Positions 26,517 through 36,261 of a stretch of DNA of 64,000 bases are shown piece after piece. Made by a program: the position numbers and the translations under genes. The notes under the pieces were generated by a model. That model ran no database searches. It worked only from the letters and a program-made list of their open reading frames with translations, and was not told the origin of the DNA. Each line of letters opens with the position of its first letter. Position 1 is the first letter of the stretch. The DNA is taken from the NCBI RefSeq assembly GCF_900013425.1, contig NZ_FBXK01000005.1, positions 2,808,501 to 2,872,500 of the forward strand. The letters run 5' to 3'. This stretch comes from Sphingobium sp. Z007. Lineage in GTDB: Bacteria; Pseudomonadota; Alphaproteobacteria; Sphingomonadales; Sphingomonadaceae.

Positions 26517-27521
26517 ATGGGACGGCTCCCTCTCTGCGTGAGGGTGTTGCTGGGTGTGGGGCTGACGATCGGCGGCGCGCCGCTTGCCGCGCAGGATTCG
26601 CCCCTGCCCGCCCCCGCAATCCTCGATCCCGCCCTTGATCCCGACATCCCGCCCACGGTGGTCCAAACCGGTCCCGCGCTGGACGAACGGGTGACCATCC
26701 CGATCTCGATCGACGGCAAGGGGCCGTGGAACTTCATCATCGACACCGGATCGCAGCGCACCGTGATCGCGCGCGACCTGGCGGAAAAGCTGGCGCTGTC
26801 GCCGCGCGCCAATGTCACCATCATCAGCATGACCGGCCGGTCGGAGGCCGGGACGGTCGCGGTGCCGCGGCTGGGCTTTGGCGGCGGGACGATCGACGAT
26901 ATCGAGGCGCCAGTGCTGGAAGGCGTGGATCTGGGAGCGCCGGGCCTGCTGGGGCTGGACAGCCTGCACGGTAAGCGGCTGACACTGAATTTCCGCACCG
27001 GGCGGATGGAAATCGGCAGCAGCAACCCCCGTCGCCGCCTGTCGGCCGATCCCGATACCATCGTGGTAGAGGCGCGGCGCAAGCGCGGCCAGTTGATCCT
27101 GCTCGATTCCGAGGTCAACGGCATGCGGGTCAACATCATGCTCGATACCGGCACCCATTTCAGCATCGGCAATATCGCGCTGCGCGACCGGCTGATGACG
27201 AAGAAGCGCGCGCCGGCGATGTTGACGGCGGCGCTGACCAGCGTCACCGGCGGCACACTGACGGGGCAGGTGGGACGGATCAAGTCGGTGCGCATGGGCC
27301 GCGTCAACCTGACCGAAGTCCCGGTGCTGTTCGCCGACGCCAGCCCCTTTGCCGAACTGGGGATGCAGGACAAGCCGGCGCTGCTGCTGGGCATCAGCGC
27401 GCTCAAGATTTTCGATCGGGTGGCGATCGATTTTGGCCGGGGCAAGGTCGACTTCCTGCTGCCCGACGGCAGCGCGCTGGAAAAGGCCCAGTTCGCCGCG
27501 AACGAGGAGGTTAAGGGTTAG
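26517..27521 (+). CDS. Secreted retropepsin-like aspartic protease with two DTG motifs
   Basis: The 334-residue product starts with a signal peptide ending ALAAQ-like (PLAAQD). Residues about 58-165 and 192-320 look like two copies of a retropepsin fold. Each has a DTG active-site motif (FIIDTGSQRTVI with Asp76, and IMLDTGTHFSIG with Asp210) and a matching later motif (GLLGLDSL...LTLNF and LLLGISALKIFDRVAIDFG). Most bacterial members have one domain and must dimerise; this one could form a single-chain pepsin-like enzyme. GGATGAGG lies before the ATG. Probably periplasmic; substrate unknown. Confidence 0.88.
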   Translation: MGRLPLCVRVLLGVGLTIGGAPLAAQDSPLPAPAILDPALDPDIPPTVVQTGPALDERVTIPISIDGKGPWNFIIDTGSQRTVIARDLAEKLALSPRANVTIISMTGRSEAGTVAVPRLGFGGGTIDDIEAPVLEGVDLGAPGLLGLDSLHGKRLTLNFRTGRMEIGSSNPRRRLSADPDTIVVEARRKRGQLILLDSEVNGMRVNIMLDTGTHFSIGNIALRDRLMTKKRAPAMLTAALTSVTGGTLTGQVGRIKSVRMGRVNLTEVPVLFADASPFAELGMQDKPALLLGISALKIFDRVAIDFGRGKVDFLLPDGSALEKAQFAANEEVKG

Positions 27522-27532
27522 GCGTTGGACGC

Positions 27533-29644
27533 TTAAGGATTGGGCGTCGGTCGCTGCTGCCGCTGGCGATCGCGGCCCAGCACATTGTCGATCCATTGCT
27601 GGTCGATGCGCGGCGGTTGCGGCCGGTCCTGCCGCGGCCTGTCTTCGGGATCGACCTCCATCTGCGGATCGTCGCTCGCGGCCTCTGAAGGGGCGGCGCG
27701 GGGGCGCTCGATCGGCAGGCCGTTTTCGTCGACCAGCATGCCGCCGTCCAGCCCCCCAACCATCCCATTGTCGGGGCTGCCATAATAGGCCTCATCGTCC
27801 GGTTCCAGCTGCCATTCGGGCAGCGTCACCTCTGTTTCGAACTGCTCCACCGGGCGCTTGGAAACCGCCACTTTCATATAATCGGCGAAAGCGCGGGCTG
27901 GCGCACGGCCGCCCTGTAGTCCACCGACCGCCTTGGCGTCATCGCGGCCCATCCAGACGCCGGTGGTGATGCCGCTGGAAAAGCCCAGGAAATAACCATC
28001 CTTGTTGCTGGTCGTGGTGCCGGTCTTGCCCGCGACCGGGCGGCCGATCTGGGCGGCCTTGCCCGTGCCGGTGCTGACCGCCGTCTGCATCAGGTCGGTC
28101 ATGCCGGCGGCGACCCAGGGGGCCACAAGCACGCGGCTGGTGTCGTCCTGATGGCTGTAGAGCAGCCGGCCGTCGGCGGTGGTGACCTTGGTAATGCCAT
28201 AGGGCGTCACGGCAATCCCCTTACGCGCGATCGAGGCGGCGGCGCGAGTCATGTCGATCAACCGCACGTCGGACGTGCCCAGCACCATCGACGGATGGGT
28301 ATTGACCGGCGTCGTGATGCCAAAGCGCCGCGCCATGTCGGCGACGGTGGGGAAGCCGACCTCTACGCCCAGCTTCGCTGCGACCGTATTGATCGAATAG
28401 GCGAAGGCGGTGCGGATATCGATATCGCCAGAAAAGCGCCCCGAACTGTTGCGCGGGGACCAGCCGTTGATCGTCACCGGCTCGTCGGTCACGCCGGTGT
28501 CGGGGGTATAGCCCGCCTCCAGCGCCGCCATATAGACAAAGATCTTCCACGCCGATCCCGGCTGGCGCGTCGCGGTGGTGGCGCGATTATAGTTGGACGT
28601 CACATAATCCAGGCCACCGACCATCGCCCGCACCGCGCCGTCGCGGTCCAGGCTGACCATTGCGCCCTGCGTGCCCGACGGCACATTAGCCTGGATCGCC
28701 GCCGTCGCCGCCTTCTGCATGCCAAGATCGATGGTGGTATAGACCTCCAGCGGCTCGTTGGGCTCATCGATCAGCAGGTCGAGCTGGGGCAGCGTCCAGT
28801 CGGTGAAGTAACGCACGCTGTTCTGCGGCGCTTGCGGAGCCAGTTTGACGCTCTGAATATCCGCGTCCGCCCGCTGCGATGCGGAGATAGCGCCATTTTC
28901 CTGCATCAGGTCCAAAACAACGCCGGCGCGGCCGATCGCGGCGTCGGCGTCGGCGGTGGGGGAATAGCTGGACGGCGCCTTCACCAGCCCCGCGATGATC
29001 GCCGCTTCGGGCAGGTCCAAGCCGGTGGCGGGATGGCCGAAAAATTTGCGGCTGGCCGCATCGATGCCGTAGGCGCCGCCGCCGAAATAGACCTTGTTGA
29101 GGTAGAGTTCGAGGATTTGCCGTTTGGTGAATTTGCGTTCCAGCGCCAGCGCCAGCACCATTTCGCGGATCTTGCGGCCGAAACTATAGCTGTTGTTGAG
29201 GAAGATATTGCGCGTCACCTGCTGGGTGATGGTCGATGCGCCCTGCAACCGCCGGCCCTTGCCGCGATTTTCGATCGCAACCCAGGCGGCGCGCGCCATG
29301 CCGATCGGATCGACGCCGGGATGCAGGTAGAAGCGCTTGTCTTCTGTCGAGACCATCGCATCGACCATGACCTGCGGAATGCGGTCATAGTCCATCCATT
29401 TGCCAAAACTCGGCCCCAAGGACACGATGACGCTCCCGTCGGCAGCATGCACGCGGATCATCTGGCCATTGGGGGAGGATTTAAGGCTATCATAGCCGGG
29501 CAGCGACTGCATCGCGATCACCACAGCGATCACCACCGCCAGCAGGCCCGCCACCGCCGTCGCAAGGCCGATCTTCAGCCCGCGCAGCAACCATGTCTTC
29601 GCGCGGCCACGCGGCGCGCCTTTGTTCTTGCCTGATCCTGCCAT
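27533..29644 (-). CDS. Bifunctional class A penicillin-binding protein (PBP1-type)
   Basis: Peptidoglycan synthase of 703 residues. One membrane anchor lies at about 25-46. The glycosyltransferase (GT51) domain shows catalytic Glu101 in STEDKRFYLHPG and the GASTITQQ motif; the transpeptidase domain shows Ser364-x-x-Lys367 (SAWK), SIN at 417-419 and KTG at 540-542. The C-terminal 60 residues are a Pro/Gln/Arg-rich tail, probably unfolded. It builds septal or side-wall peptidoglycan in the periplasm. Convergent with the aspartic protease gene, 11 bases apart. Confidence 0.95.
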   Translation of the reverse strand: MAGSGKNKGAPRGRAKTWLLRGLKIGLATAVAGLLAVVIAVVIAMQSLPGYDSLKSSPNGQMIRVHAADGSVIVSLGPSFGKWMDYDRIPQVMVDAMVSTEDKRFYLHPGVDPIGMARAAWVAIENRGKGRRLQGASTITQQVTRNIFLNNSYSFGRKIREMVLALALERKFTKRQILELYLNKVYFGGGAYGIDAASRKFFGHPATGLDLPEAAIIAGLVKAPSSYSPTADADAAIGRAGVVLDLMQENGAISASQRADADIQSVKLAPQAPQNSVRYFTDWTLPQLDLLIDEPNEPLEVYTTIDLGMQKAATAAIQANVPSGTQGAMVSLDRDGAVRAMVGGLDYVTSNYNRATTATRQPGSAWKIFVYMAALEAGYTPDTGVTDEPVTINGWSPRNSSGRFSGDIDIRTAFAYSINTVAAKLGVEVGFPTVADMARRFGITTPVNTHPSMVLGTSDVRLIDMTRAAASIARKGIAVTPYGITKVTTADGRLLYSHQDDTSRVLVAPWVAAGMTDLMQTAVSTGTGKAAQIGRPVAGKTGTTTSNKDGYFLGFSSGITTGVWMGRDDAKAVGGLQGGRAPARAFADYMKVAVSKRPVEQFETEVTLPEWQLEPDDEAYYGSPDNGMVGGLDGGMLVDENGLPIERPRAAPSEAASDDPQMEVDPEDRPRQDRPQPPRIDQQWIDNVLGRDRQRQQRPTPNP

Positions 29645-29776
29645 CTGTGCCGCCCCGGATACGCGCTAATCCCGGCCCCTGCCAGCGCAAATCATGCGTC
29701 CGACGCGGAAAAAGACCGTCGCGCCTTCCATGAGGATCAGCGCTTTACCAGGGATGAATGGGTTCAAGCAATGCCG

Positions 29777-29841
29777 TGTTCCCGCGTAGGCGGGAACCCA
29801 GTTCATCCCGTCCGCGCTGGGTTCCCGCCTGCGCGGAAACA
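29777..29841. repeat. Inverted palindromic repeat (TTCCCGC-GCGGGAA type)
   Basis: Arms at 29777-29801 (TGTTCCCGCGTAGGCGGGAA and onward) and 29817-29841 pair over about 24 bases; each arm is itself a small palindrome. It lies between the divergently placed PBP gene start and the msrB end. Copies occur at 36191 and 50049. Confidence 0.8.
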
Positions 29842-29865
29842 CCCCCGGAAAATGCTCGGCTAAAT

Positions 29866-30273
29866 CTATTCCGCCTCTTCGTCGCGCGGCTTGAAGTCCA
29901 GGCTGGCGCTGTTCATGCAGTAACGCAGGCCGTTAACGCCCGGACCATCGGGGAAGACATGGCCCAGATGCCCTTCGCAGGTGGCGCAGCGGACTTCGGT
30001 GCGGACCATACCGTGGCTGGCGTCGCGAATTTCCTCGACCGCGTCGCCATCGACCGGCGCGGTGAAGCTGGGCCAACCCGACCCGCTGTCATATTTTTCC
30101 TGCGCGTCGAACAGTTCGGTGCCGCAACCGGCGCAATAATAAACGCCGTCGGCCTTGTTGCCATTATAGGGACCGGTAAAGGCCCGCTCCGTGCCCGCTT
30201 CGCGCAGCACATGATATTGTTCGGGGGAAAGGCGTGCGCGCCATTCGGCTTCGCTCAGGTTCAGCTTGTCCAT
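29866..30273 (-). CDS. msrB: Peptide-methionine (R)-S-oxide reductase MsrB
   Basis: Repair enzyme of 135 residues that reduces methionine-R-sulfoxide. The zinc site is complete (CAGC at 47-50, CATC at 96-99), the substrate motif GSGWPSF is present, and the catalytic residue is Cys119 in RYCMNSAS. No signal peptide, so cytosolic. No msrA is nearby. Length is normal for single-domain MsrB. Confidence 0.97.
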   Translation of the reverse strand: MDKLNLSEAEWRARLSPEQYHVLREAGTERAFTGPYNGNKADGVYYCAGCGTELFDAQEKYDSGSGWPSFTAPVDGDAVEEIRDASHGMVRTEVRCATCEGHLGHVFPDGPGVNGLRYCMNSASLDFKPRDEEAE

Positions 30274-30318
30274 GGCGGCAATATGGCGCTGTCCTAGCCG
30301 GGGTTCAAGTCTGCGGAT

Positions 30319-31347
30319 TCAGGCCCGCTCCCGCGCCGCCTGCCGCGCGATCGTCAGCAATTCGTGACGCACCATCAAGTCACCCAGCCCCCGGCCCGAT
30401 CGGGTGGCGCGTTCCGCTTCCAGCAGCCGTTGGAGCACGCGGGCGATGCCGGGCGCATCCCATTGCCGTACCTGGCGCGACACCAGCCCCTTTTCCTTCC
30501 AGAACACCGCCTTGCCCGCCGCTTCCACCGCGCCTTCCAGGCGTCCGCTGGCGTCGAAATCGGTGCGGATATTGGCGATCAGCATCGCGCGGTTCAGCAG
30601 CGGGCGGATGACCGACGCCATGGCGGTGCCGGTTTCGCTCAGGCTCGTGAGTTCGCGGTGCATGGCCTTGAGGTCGCCGCCCAACACGGCGTTGACAAGC
30701 GGGCCGACCTCCGTATCGGGATTGTCGGCGGACAACGCATCGAGCGCCTCCGCCGTCGCCTCGCGCGGGCGATCGGGCGCGGCGTCGAGATAGAGGATCA
30801 GCTTCTCGATCTCGCCGGTCATCAGCGCGCGGTCGCCATTGGCCAAGTCGACGATGCGGCGGGCGAGGTCTGACGACAGCCGCAGCCCGCCATCGCGCGC
30901 GATGCCGACCGCGATCTGTTCGGATTCGCGCGCATCGGGCTGGTAGGAGATGCAGGCCATCACCGCCTTGTGATCCAGCGCCAGCTTGACCAGTTTCGAT
31001 GTGGCTTTCAGTGCGCCTACGACCGCGATCACCGGGTTGCCGGCGGCTTCGGCCTCCAACAGGGCGGTCAGTGCCGGGACCGATTCCTCGCCCATGCCGC
31101 TGACTCGAATCCAGCGCTTGTCGCCGAACATGGAAAATGACGCCGCTTCGTCGGACAGCCGGGCGGGGTCGTCCTTCAGCGTCGCGCCGTCCAGGTCGAT
31201 CCGTTCGGCCTGCGGCCCCATGGCGCGCTCCAGCCGTTTCGCCAGCGACTGGCTACCCGCTTCGTCGGGGCCGTATAGCAGGAAGAAGCGCACATCATGG
31301 GGCGGCGCGTCCAGCGCCCGTTCGATCTGGCCGCGATTGGCCTTCAA
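30319..31347 (-). CDS. holA: DNA polymerase III subunit delta
   Basis: The 342-residue product matches HolA, the clamp-loader subunit that opens the sliding clamp: N-terminal MKANRGQIERAL, the FFLLYGPDEAGSQSLAKRL motif in the degenerate AAA+ fold, and the C-terminal helical collar domain. Its start overlaps the lptE stop by 4 bases (ATGA), the lptE-holA pairing widely conserved after leuS. Part of the DNA replication machinery. Confidence 0.93.
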   Translation of the reverse strand: MKANRGQIERALDAPPHDVRFFLLYGPDEAGSQSLAKRLERAMGPQAERIDLDGATLKDDPARLSDEAASFSMFGDKRWIRVSGMGEESVPALTALLEAEAAGNPVIAVVGALKATSKLVKLALDHKAVMACISYQPDARESEQIAVGIARDGGLRLSSDLARRIVDLANGDRALMTGEIEKLILYLDAAPDRPREATAEALDALSADNPDTEVGPLVNAVLGGDLKAMHRELTSLSETGTAMASVIRPLLNRAMLIANIRTDFDASGRLEGAVEAAGKAVFWKEKGLVSRQVRQWDAPGIARVLQRLLEAERATRSGRGLGDLMVRHELLTIARQAARERA

Positions 31348-31844
31348 GGATTGGCGGCCTTGCGCGAATAGAGCGCCAGCCGGGTGACGATCTGGTCCGC
31401 CACCGTCTGCGACAGCCGTTCCAGCGCCGTGTCTTCGGCCGCGATCGTGGCATATTCGCTCGACGTCACGTCGATGCCCGCGTCCGATCCGGCTGTATCG
31501 TCCAGCAGTTGCGCGCCGGTGGCTTCATCCACCAACTGATAACGCGCCCGCAAGGTGCGGCGCTCACGCGTGATGGCGGCATCGGACCGCAGGCCGAAAC
31601 CGCTGATGTCATCGTCCAGCTTCACCACCAGCTTGTAGCGCGGGCCGCTGCCGCCGGTCATCGCCGACAGCCGGTCGTTGAGCGCATTGCGCACCAGCCA
31701 GCCGCCCTTGCCCTCGATCGGTTCGACCGTGACATTGCCGAGCGCCTGCGCCACCGCGCCCTGCCCGCCCCCGCCATAGACGGGGCGTAATCCGCAGGCG
31801 GAGAGGGAGGCAAGGGCGATCAAGAGCAGGGGACAAGACTTCAT
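31344..31844 (-). CDS. lptE: LPS-assembly lipoprotein LptE
   Basis: The 166-residue lipoprotein starts MKSCPLLL with lipobox LSAC and then GLRPVYGGG, typical of alphaproteobacterial LptE. It plugs the LptD barrel that inserts LPS in the outer membrane. The ATG at 31844 is chosen because the next one upstream (31856) adds only four residues before the signal. It precedes holA (overlap) and follows leuS on the same strand, across a repeat of about 130 bases. Confidence 0.88.
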   Translation of the reverse strand: MKSCPLLLIALASLSACGLRPVYGGGGQGAVAQALGNVTVEPIEGKGGWLVRNALNDRLSAMTGGSGPRYKLVVKLDDDISGFGLRSDAAITRERRTLRARYQLVDEATGAQLLDDTAGSDAGIDVTSSEYATIAAEDTALERLSQTVADQIVTRLALYSRKAANP

Positions 31845-31872
31845 GTGAACCTCCATAACCGTTCGCCCTGCG

Positions 31873-31981
31873 CCTGTCCAAGCCTGTCCTGAGCGACGCC
31901 GCAGGCGGCGTCGAAGGGGGCTTTCCTTCCTCGATGGGAAGAAGAAGAAGCGGGCCTTCGACAGGCTCAGGCCGAACGGCG
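31873..31981. repeat. Inverted palindromic repeat (GCCTGTCC-TCGACAGGC type)
   Basis: Left part around 31880-31920 (CCTGTCCTGAGCGACGCCGC and onward, with an inner palindrome GACGCCGCAGGCGGCGTC) and right part 31953-31979 (CCTTCGACAGGCTCAGGCCG) form the arms; a purine-rich stretch of GAA repeats lies between. It separates leuS from lptE within the same direction of transcription. Related to 55625 and, more distantly, 3105. Confidence 0.75.
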
Positions 31982-31986
31982 TTTTG

Positions 31987-34527
31987 TTAAATCACCAGGT
32001 TCACCAGACGATCCGGCACGACGATCACCTTCTTGGGCGTCGCGCCATCCAGGATGCGAACGACATTGGGCGCGGCGAGCGCCAGCCGCTCCAATTCGTC
32101 CTTCGCCGTCCCCTTGGGCACGGTGATGGTGTCGCGCAGCTTGCCCATCACCTGGCAGGCGATGGTGACTTCATCGTCCACCAACAGCGCCGGATCGACC
32201 GGCGGCCAGGCGGCGTCGGCGATCAGGCCTTCACAACCATTGTCTTTGGCCATCCCCGCCCAGCCCTCTTCGGCCAGATGCGGCGTCATCGGCGCAACCA
32301 GCAGGGCAAGCCCGCGGATCGCGGCGGTGCGCGAAGCGGACGGCTTGGCCTTTTCGATCGCGTTGACCAGTTCGTAGATTTTCGCGACCGCCTTGTTAAA
32401 GCCCAGCGCCTCGATATCCCTGGCGACGCCGTCGACGGTCTGGTGCAGCTTGCGGTCCAGGGGCTTGTCCTGCCCCTCGGCCGCGGTGTCATAGTCGCCG
32501 AACAGCCGCCAGACGCGGTTGACGAAGCGCCAACTGCCTTCGATGCCAGCCTCGGTCCAGGGCAGGTCGCGTTCCGGCGGGCTGTCCGACAGCATGAACC
32601 AGCGCACTGCATCCGCGCCATATTGGGCGATGATATCGTCGGGATCGACGACATTCTTCTTGGACTTGGACATTTTGATGACGCGGCCGACCTCGACCGG
32701 CGCAGCATCGGCGATCAGCGTCGCGCCTTCGGACGTCCGGTCGATCTCGCCTGGCGCGAAATAGACAGGCGGCAGCCCCTCGCCCTGTTCGCGGCTATAG
32801 GTCTCATGCGTCACCATCCCCTGCGTGAACAGGCCGGTGAACGGCTCGGCAAAGCCCAATTGCCCCATATGCTGGAGCGCGCGCGTCCAGAAGCGGGCGT
32901 AGAGCAGATGCAGGATCGCATGTTCCACGCCGCCAATATATTGGCTGACCGGTAGCCATTTTTCGACGGTTTCGCGGTCGAACGGCTTGTCCTTGGGTTG
33001 GCTGGCGAAGCGGATGAAATACCAGCTCGAATCGGCGAACGTGTCCAGCGTATCGGTCTCGCGCACCGCGGGCTGGCCACAGCTTGGGCAGTCGACATGT
33101 TTCCAGGTCGGATGGCGATCCAAAGGATTGCCCGGTACGTCGAAGCTGACATCGTCGGGCAGCACGACCGGCAATTGATCCTTCGGCACGCCCACCGGGC
33201 CGCACGTCTCGCAATGGATCACCGGGATCGGCGTGCCCCAGTAACGCTGGCGCGACACGCCCCAGTCGCGCAGGCGAAACACGGTCTTGCCCGCGCCCCA
33301 GCCTTCTGATTCGGCCCGCGCGATGACGGCGGCTTTTGCTTCTTCGACGCTCATGCCGTCCAGTAAGCGCGAGTTCACCAGCTTGCCGGGGCCGGTATAG
33401 GCCTCGTCATGGATCGGCGTGTCGGCTTCACCTTCCGGCGCAACGACACGCTCGACCGGCAGCATATATTTGCGCGCAAAGTCCAGGTCGCGCTGGTCGT
33501 GCGCGGGCACGCCCATGACCGCGCCGGTGCCATAGTCCATCAGCACGAAATTGGCGATGAACACGGGCAGATGCCAGTCGGGATCGAACGGATGCGCGAC
33601 GGTCAGGCCCGTGTCGAAGCCCAGCTTCTCTGCCGTTTCCAGTTCAGCCGCCGTGGTGCCGCCCGCCTTGCACTTCTCAATGAAGGCGACCGCGTCCGGG
33701 TTGTTTGCGGCCACCGCCTGCGCGATCGGATGGTCCGCCGCAATCGCCACGAAGCTCGCCCCGAAAATCGTATCGGGCCGCGTCGAATAGACCTCGATCC
33801 GGCTGTCGAAAGGCGCGACCGGCTCGAAATGGAACTGCAAACCGACCGATTTGCCGATCCAGTTTTCCTGCATCAGCTTTACCTTGTCCGGCCACTGGTC
33901 CAGCGTGGCCAGGCCCGCCACCAGATCGTCGGCGAACTGGGTGATCTTGAGGAACCACTGGGACAGTTTGCGCTTCTCGACCAAAGCGCCCGACCGCCAG
34001 CCGCGCCCGTCGATCACCTGTTCGTTCGCCAGCACGGTCATGTCGACCGGGTCCCAATTGACCGCCGATTCCTTGCGATAGACCAGGCCTGCTTGCAGCA
34101 TGTCCAGGAACAGCGCCTGTTCATGGCCATAATAATCCGGCTCGCAGGTGGCGAGTTCGCGCGACCAGTCGATCGCGAAGCCCAGTTTCTTCAATTGCGC
34201 GCGCATGTTGGCGATGTTCGAGCGCGTCCATTCGCCCGGATGCACCTTCTTTTCCATTGCCGCATTTTCGGCCGGCATGCCAAAGGCGTCCCAGCCCATC
34301 GGATGCAGCACTTCATGCCCCGTCATCCGGCGGAATCGTGCCAGCACGTCGCCCATCGAATAGTTTCGGACATGGCCGATATGGATGCGCCCCGACGGAT
34401 AGGGAAACATCTCTAGCACATAGCTGCGCGGTTTGGGCGACGCGTCGTCGGCCTTGAAGCTCTGCTGCTCGTCCCAGGTCGCCTGCCAGCGGGCGTCGGC
34501 CTCAAGCGGGTTGAAGCGCCTTTGCAT
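31987..34527 (-). CDS. leuS: Leucyl-tRNA synthetase
   Basis: Class I synthetase of 846 residues. HIGH motif in [13 protein letters not shown], the CP1 editing domain in the middle (with [15 protein letters not shown]), KMSKS in [15 protein letters not shown] and a C-terminal anticodon and tail domain. Charges tRNA-Leu in the cytosol. First gene of leuS-lptE-holA in transcription order. A short hairpin separates it from the upstream DUF3576 gene on the same strand. Confidence 0.98.
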   Translation of the reverse strand: MQRRFNPLEADARWQATWDEQQSFKADDASPKPRSYVLEMFPYPSGRIHIGHVRNYSMGDVLARFRRMTGHEVLHPMGWDAFGMPAENAAMEKKVHPGEWTRSNIANMRAQLKKLGFAIDWSRELATCEPDYYGHEQALFLDMLQAGLVYRKESAVNWDPVDMTVLANEQVIDGRGWRSGALVEKRKLSQWFLKITQFADDLVAGLATLDQWPDKVKLMQENWIGKSVGLQFHFEPVAPFDSRIEVYSTRPDTIFGASFVAIAADHPIAQAVAANNPDAVAFIEKCKAGGTTAAELETAEKLGFDTGLTVAHPFDPDWHLPVFIANFVLMDYGTGAVMGVPAHDQRDLDFARKYMLPVERVVAPEGEADTPIHDEAYTGPGKLVNSRLLDGMSVEEAKAAVIARAESEGWGAGKTVFRLRDWGVSRQRYWGTPIPVIHCETCGPVGVPKDQLPVVLPDDVSFDVPGNPLDRHPTWKHVDCPSCGQPAVRETDTLDTFADSSWYFIRFASQPKDKPFDRETVEKWLPVSQYIGGVEHAILHLLYARFWTRALQHMGQLGFAEPFTGLFTQGMVTHETYSREQGEGLPPVYFAPGEIDRTSEGATLIADAAPVEVGRVIKMSKSKKNVVDPDDIIAQYGADAVRWFMLSDSPPERDLPWTEAGIEGSWRFVNRVWRLFGDYDTAAEGQDKPLDRKLHQTVDGVARDIEALGFNKAVAKIYELVNAIEKAKPSASRTAAIRGLALLVAPMTPHLAEEGWAGMAKDNGCEGLIADAAWPPVDPALLVDDEVTIACQVMGKLRDTITVPKGTAKDELERLALAAPNVVRILDGATPKKVIVVPDRLVNLVI

Positions 34528-34549
34528 GTCATGTCCTTACAAATGCGAG

Positions 34550-34576
34550 CGGGCTGGGCCTTTCCAAGCCCAGCCC
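34550..34576. terminator. Hairpin between DUF3576 gene and leuS
   Basis: GGGCTGGGC and GCCCAGCCC pair around a short loop rich in T and C. No T-run follows on either strand, so it may pause or protect RNA rather than terminate alone. Confidence 0.4.
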
Positions 34577-34625
34577 CGATAGATTAGAAATGGGGCGCCG
34601 CGCGAGCGCCGCCCGAACCGGTCGT

Positions 34626-35072
34626 TCAGCCGATCGCCATGCGGCGCAGGTCGCGCGCCTTGGTCAGGATCACTTCTTCCAGCTTCTGCACGGTGGCCGC
34701 GGCGACCGGGGCATCTACCCACTGGCCGCCCTGATTGACTTGGCGGCTGGCCGCAACACGCAGCGCGTCGGCGCGCAGATCCTGGTCCAGGATCGACACG
34801 GTCAGCTTCATCCGTTCATTGGGCGTATTCGGGTTCGCATACCAGTCGGTCACGATCACGCCGCCGTTCGAATCGGTCTGCACCATCGGCATGAAGGACA
34901 GGGTGTCGAGCGACGCGCGCCACAGATAGGCGTTGACGCCGATCGTCGTGACCTTCGAAGCGGCGATGTCGGCCTTGGGCCGATCCTTGGCGCCGCCACC
35001 GCACGCAGCGAGCGGCATGAGTGCGGCCAATAGCAGGCCGGTGGTGGCGAAGGCAGGAAGACGGCGGGCCAT
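34626..35072 (-). CDS. DUF3576 lipoprotein
   Basis: The 148-residue product has a signal peptide with lipobox LAAC and then a compact domain matching DUF3576 (IGVNAYLWRASLDTLSFMPM, VITDWY-like VIVTDWYANP, MKLTVSILDQDLRADALRV). The family is an alphaproteobacterial envelope lipoprotein of unknown role. It is directly upstream of leuS, a conserved neighbourhood in the group. Possibly an outer-membrane biogenesis factor, but only location supports that. Confidence 0.9.
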   Translation of the reverse strand: MARRLPAFATTGLLLAALMPLAACGGGAKDRPKADIAASKVTTIGVNAYLWRASLDTLSFMPMVQTDSNGGVIVTDWYANPNTPNERMKLTVSILDQDLRADALRVAASRQVNQGGQWVDAPVAAATVQKLEEVILTKARDLRRMAIG

Positions 35073-35313
35073 CAGGCATGTCCTAGCTTGAAAAAGACGA
35101 GAAACTCACCGCTTCTATAGTGGCCGTGCGGCGTGGGGCAAGGGGGCGCGAAGACCTGCGCGACCGGTTGCGCCCCCAGGCGCGGTGGTAGCGTTCCCGT
35201 CAAAGGGCATTCAGCCTGTGTGTTCCATGCAACAGCTCGGACAAAAAGGCGTTCTGCCCCTAGCCAGTGGAGGCTTTGCCGGTGTAGAGCGTTACGCAAG
35301 ATATAAGTCGGGG

Positions 35314-36066
35314 ATGAAGAGTCGGGTCATGCGTATGAACAGGGGATATTTGGCAGGAACGGGCGCGGCGCTCGCCGTCGCTGGCTTCATGCTGTCCCCC
35401 GCGTTCGGCGCGGCGTCTGACTTCATGCGTCAGGGCACGCAAGCGCCGGTATCGCTGGGTTCGCTTGGCAGCCTGTCGTCCTTCACCCCCACGATCAAGG
35501 ATCCGCGCCTCGCCGCGGCCTATGCCAAGATGGTGGCCTCGGCCAGTCGTCAGGGTTTTCGTTTCACACCCACCAGTGGTTCGCTGAGCGGCCAGCGTTC
35601 GGTCACCGTGATGGTCCGCGCGGCCGGTAGTGCCGATCTGGTGGCTATCAATCGCGCCGTCGATGCGATCGACATCAAGCCTGTCGCCTTCAGCCTGAAC
35701 GGCGCCCATAACTGGCGCAAGTTTGCCCTGCCCGACGCGGTCGGCCGCAAGGCGCTGGACCCGGTCCCGGTCGAAACGATGGTTGATGCGAAGAATTTCT
35801 CGCTGGATGACGCGAAGAAGGATCGTTTCAGCACCAAGATGATGCTGGAAAATCGCCGCGAACCGGGTGTCGCGGCGACGGTGCGCAATCCGTCGGCGGA
35901 TAAGGATTATTCGCTGGATCTCGCCGGCTCCTATTCGCTGACGCGCAACCTGAACGTCACCGCCGGCGTGCGCTACAATAACAGCGTGGCGGGTCGCCTG
36001 ACCCCGATGACCGACGAGCGCCAGGACAGCCAGGCCGTCTATCTGGGCACCATCTTCAAATTCTGA
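35314..36066 (+). CDS. Exported hypothetical protein with barrel-like C-terminus
   Basis: About 250 residues with a signal peptide (YLAGTGAALAVAGFMLSPAFG). The C-terminal 55 residues alternate polar and hydrophobic residues (DYSLDLAGSYSLTRNLNVTAGVRY) and end YLGTIFKF, with a final Phe as in outer-membrane beta-barrel ends. I do not recognise the family. The start could be 35314, 35329 or 35335; the frame is open to 35185, but the upstream residues do not fit a signal peptide. No operon partners. The leader region of 241 bases before it shows nothing clear. Confidence 0.75.
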   Translation: MKSRVMRMNRGYLAGTGAALAVAGFMLSPAFGAASDFMRQGTQAPVSLGSLGSLSSFTPTIKDPRLAAAYAKMVASASRQGFRFTPTSGSLSGQRSVTVMVRAAGSADLVAINRAVDAIDIKPVAFSLNGAHNWRKFALPDAVGRKALDPVPVETMVDAKNFSLDDAKKDRFSTKMMLENRREPGVAATVRNPSADKDYSLDLAGSYSLTRNLNVTAGVRYNNSVAGRLTPMTDERQDSQAVYLGTIFKF

Positions 36067-36190
36067 TGCGCTGGCGGCGTGGCCGTCGGCATAGCGCAAA
36101 TCCGATGACGGCGCGTGGTTATGCGCGTCTGGTCACGCGCGTCGCCCAACGGGCTGTTCCAAATTGCTAAGGCGACGCGATGGAATAGGC

Positions 36191-36217
36191 CGTGCTCCCG
36201 CGCAGGCGGGAGCCCAG
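36191..36217. repeat. Single arm of the GTTCCCGC-type repeat
   Basis: CGTGCTCCCGCGCAGGCGGG plus AGCCCAG matches one arm of the repeats at 29777 and 50049, with T-to-C changes; no full partner arm follows, only a degraded GCCTCCGGG. Located between convergent genes. Confidence 0.6.
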
Positions 36218-36261
36218 TCCCGCGGTTGCAATGAGACGCCGCCTCCGGGAAAAATCCCGTC

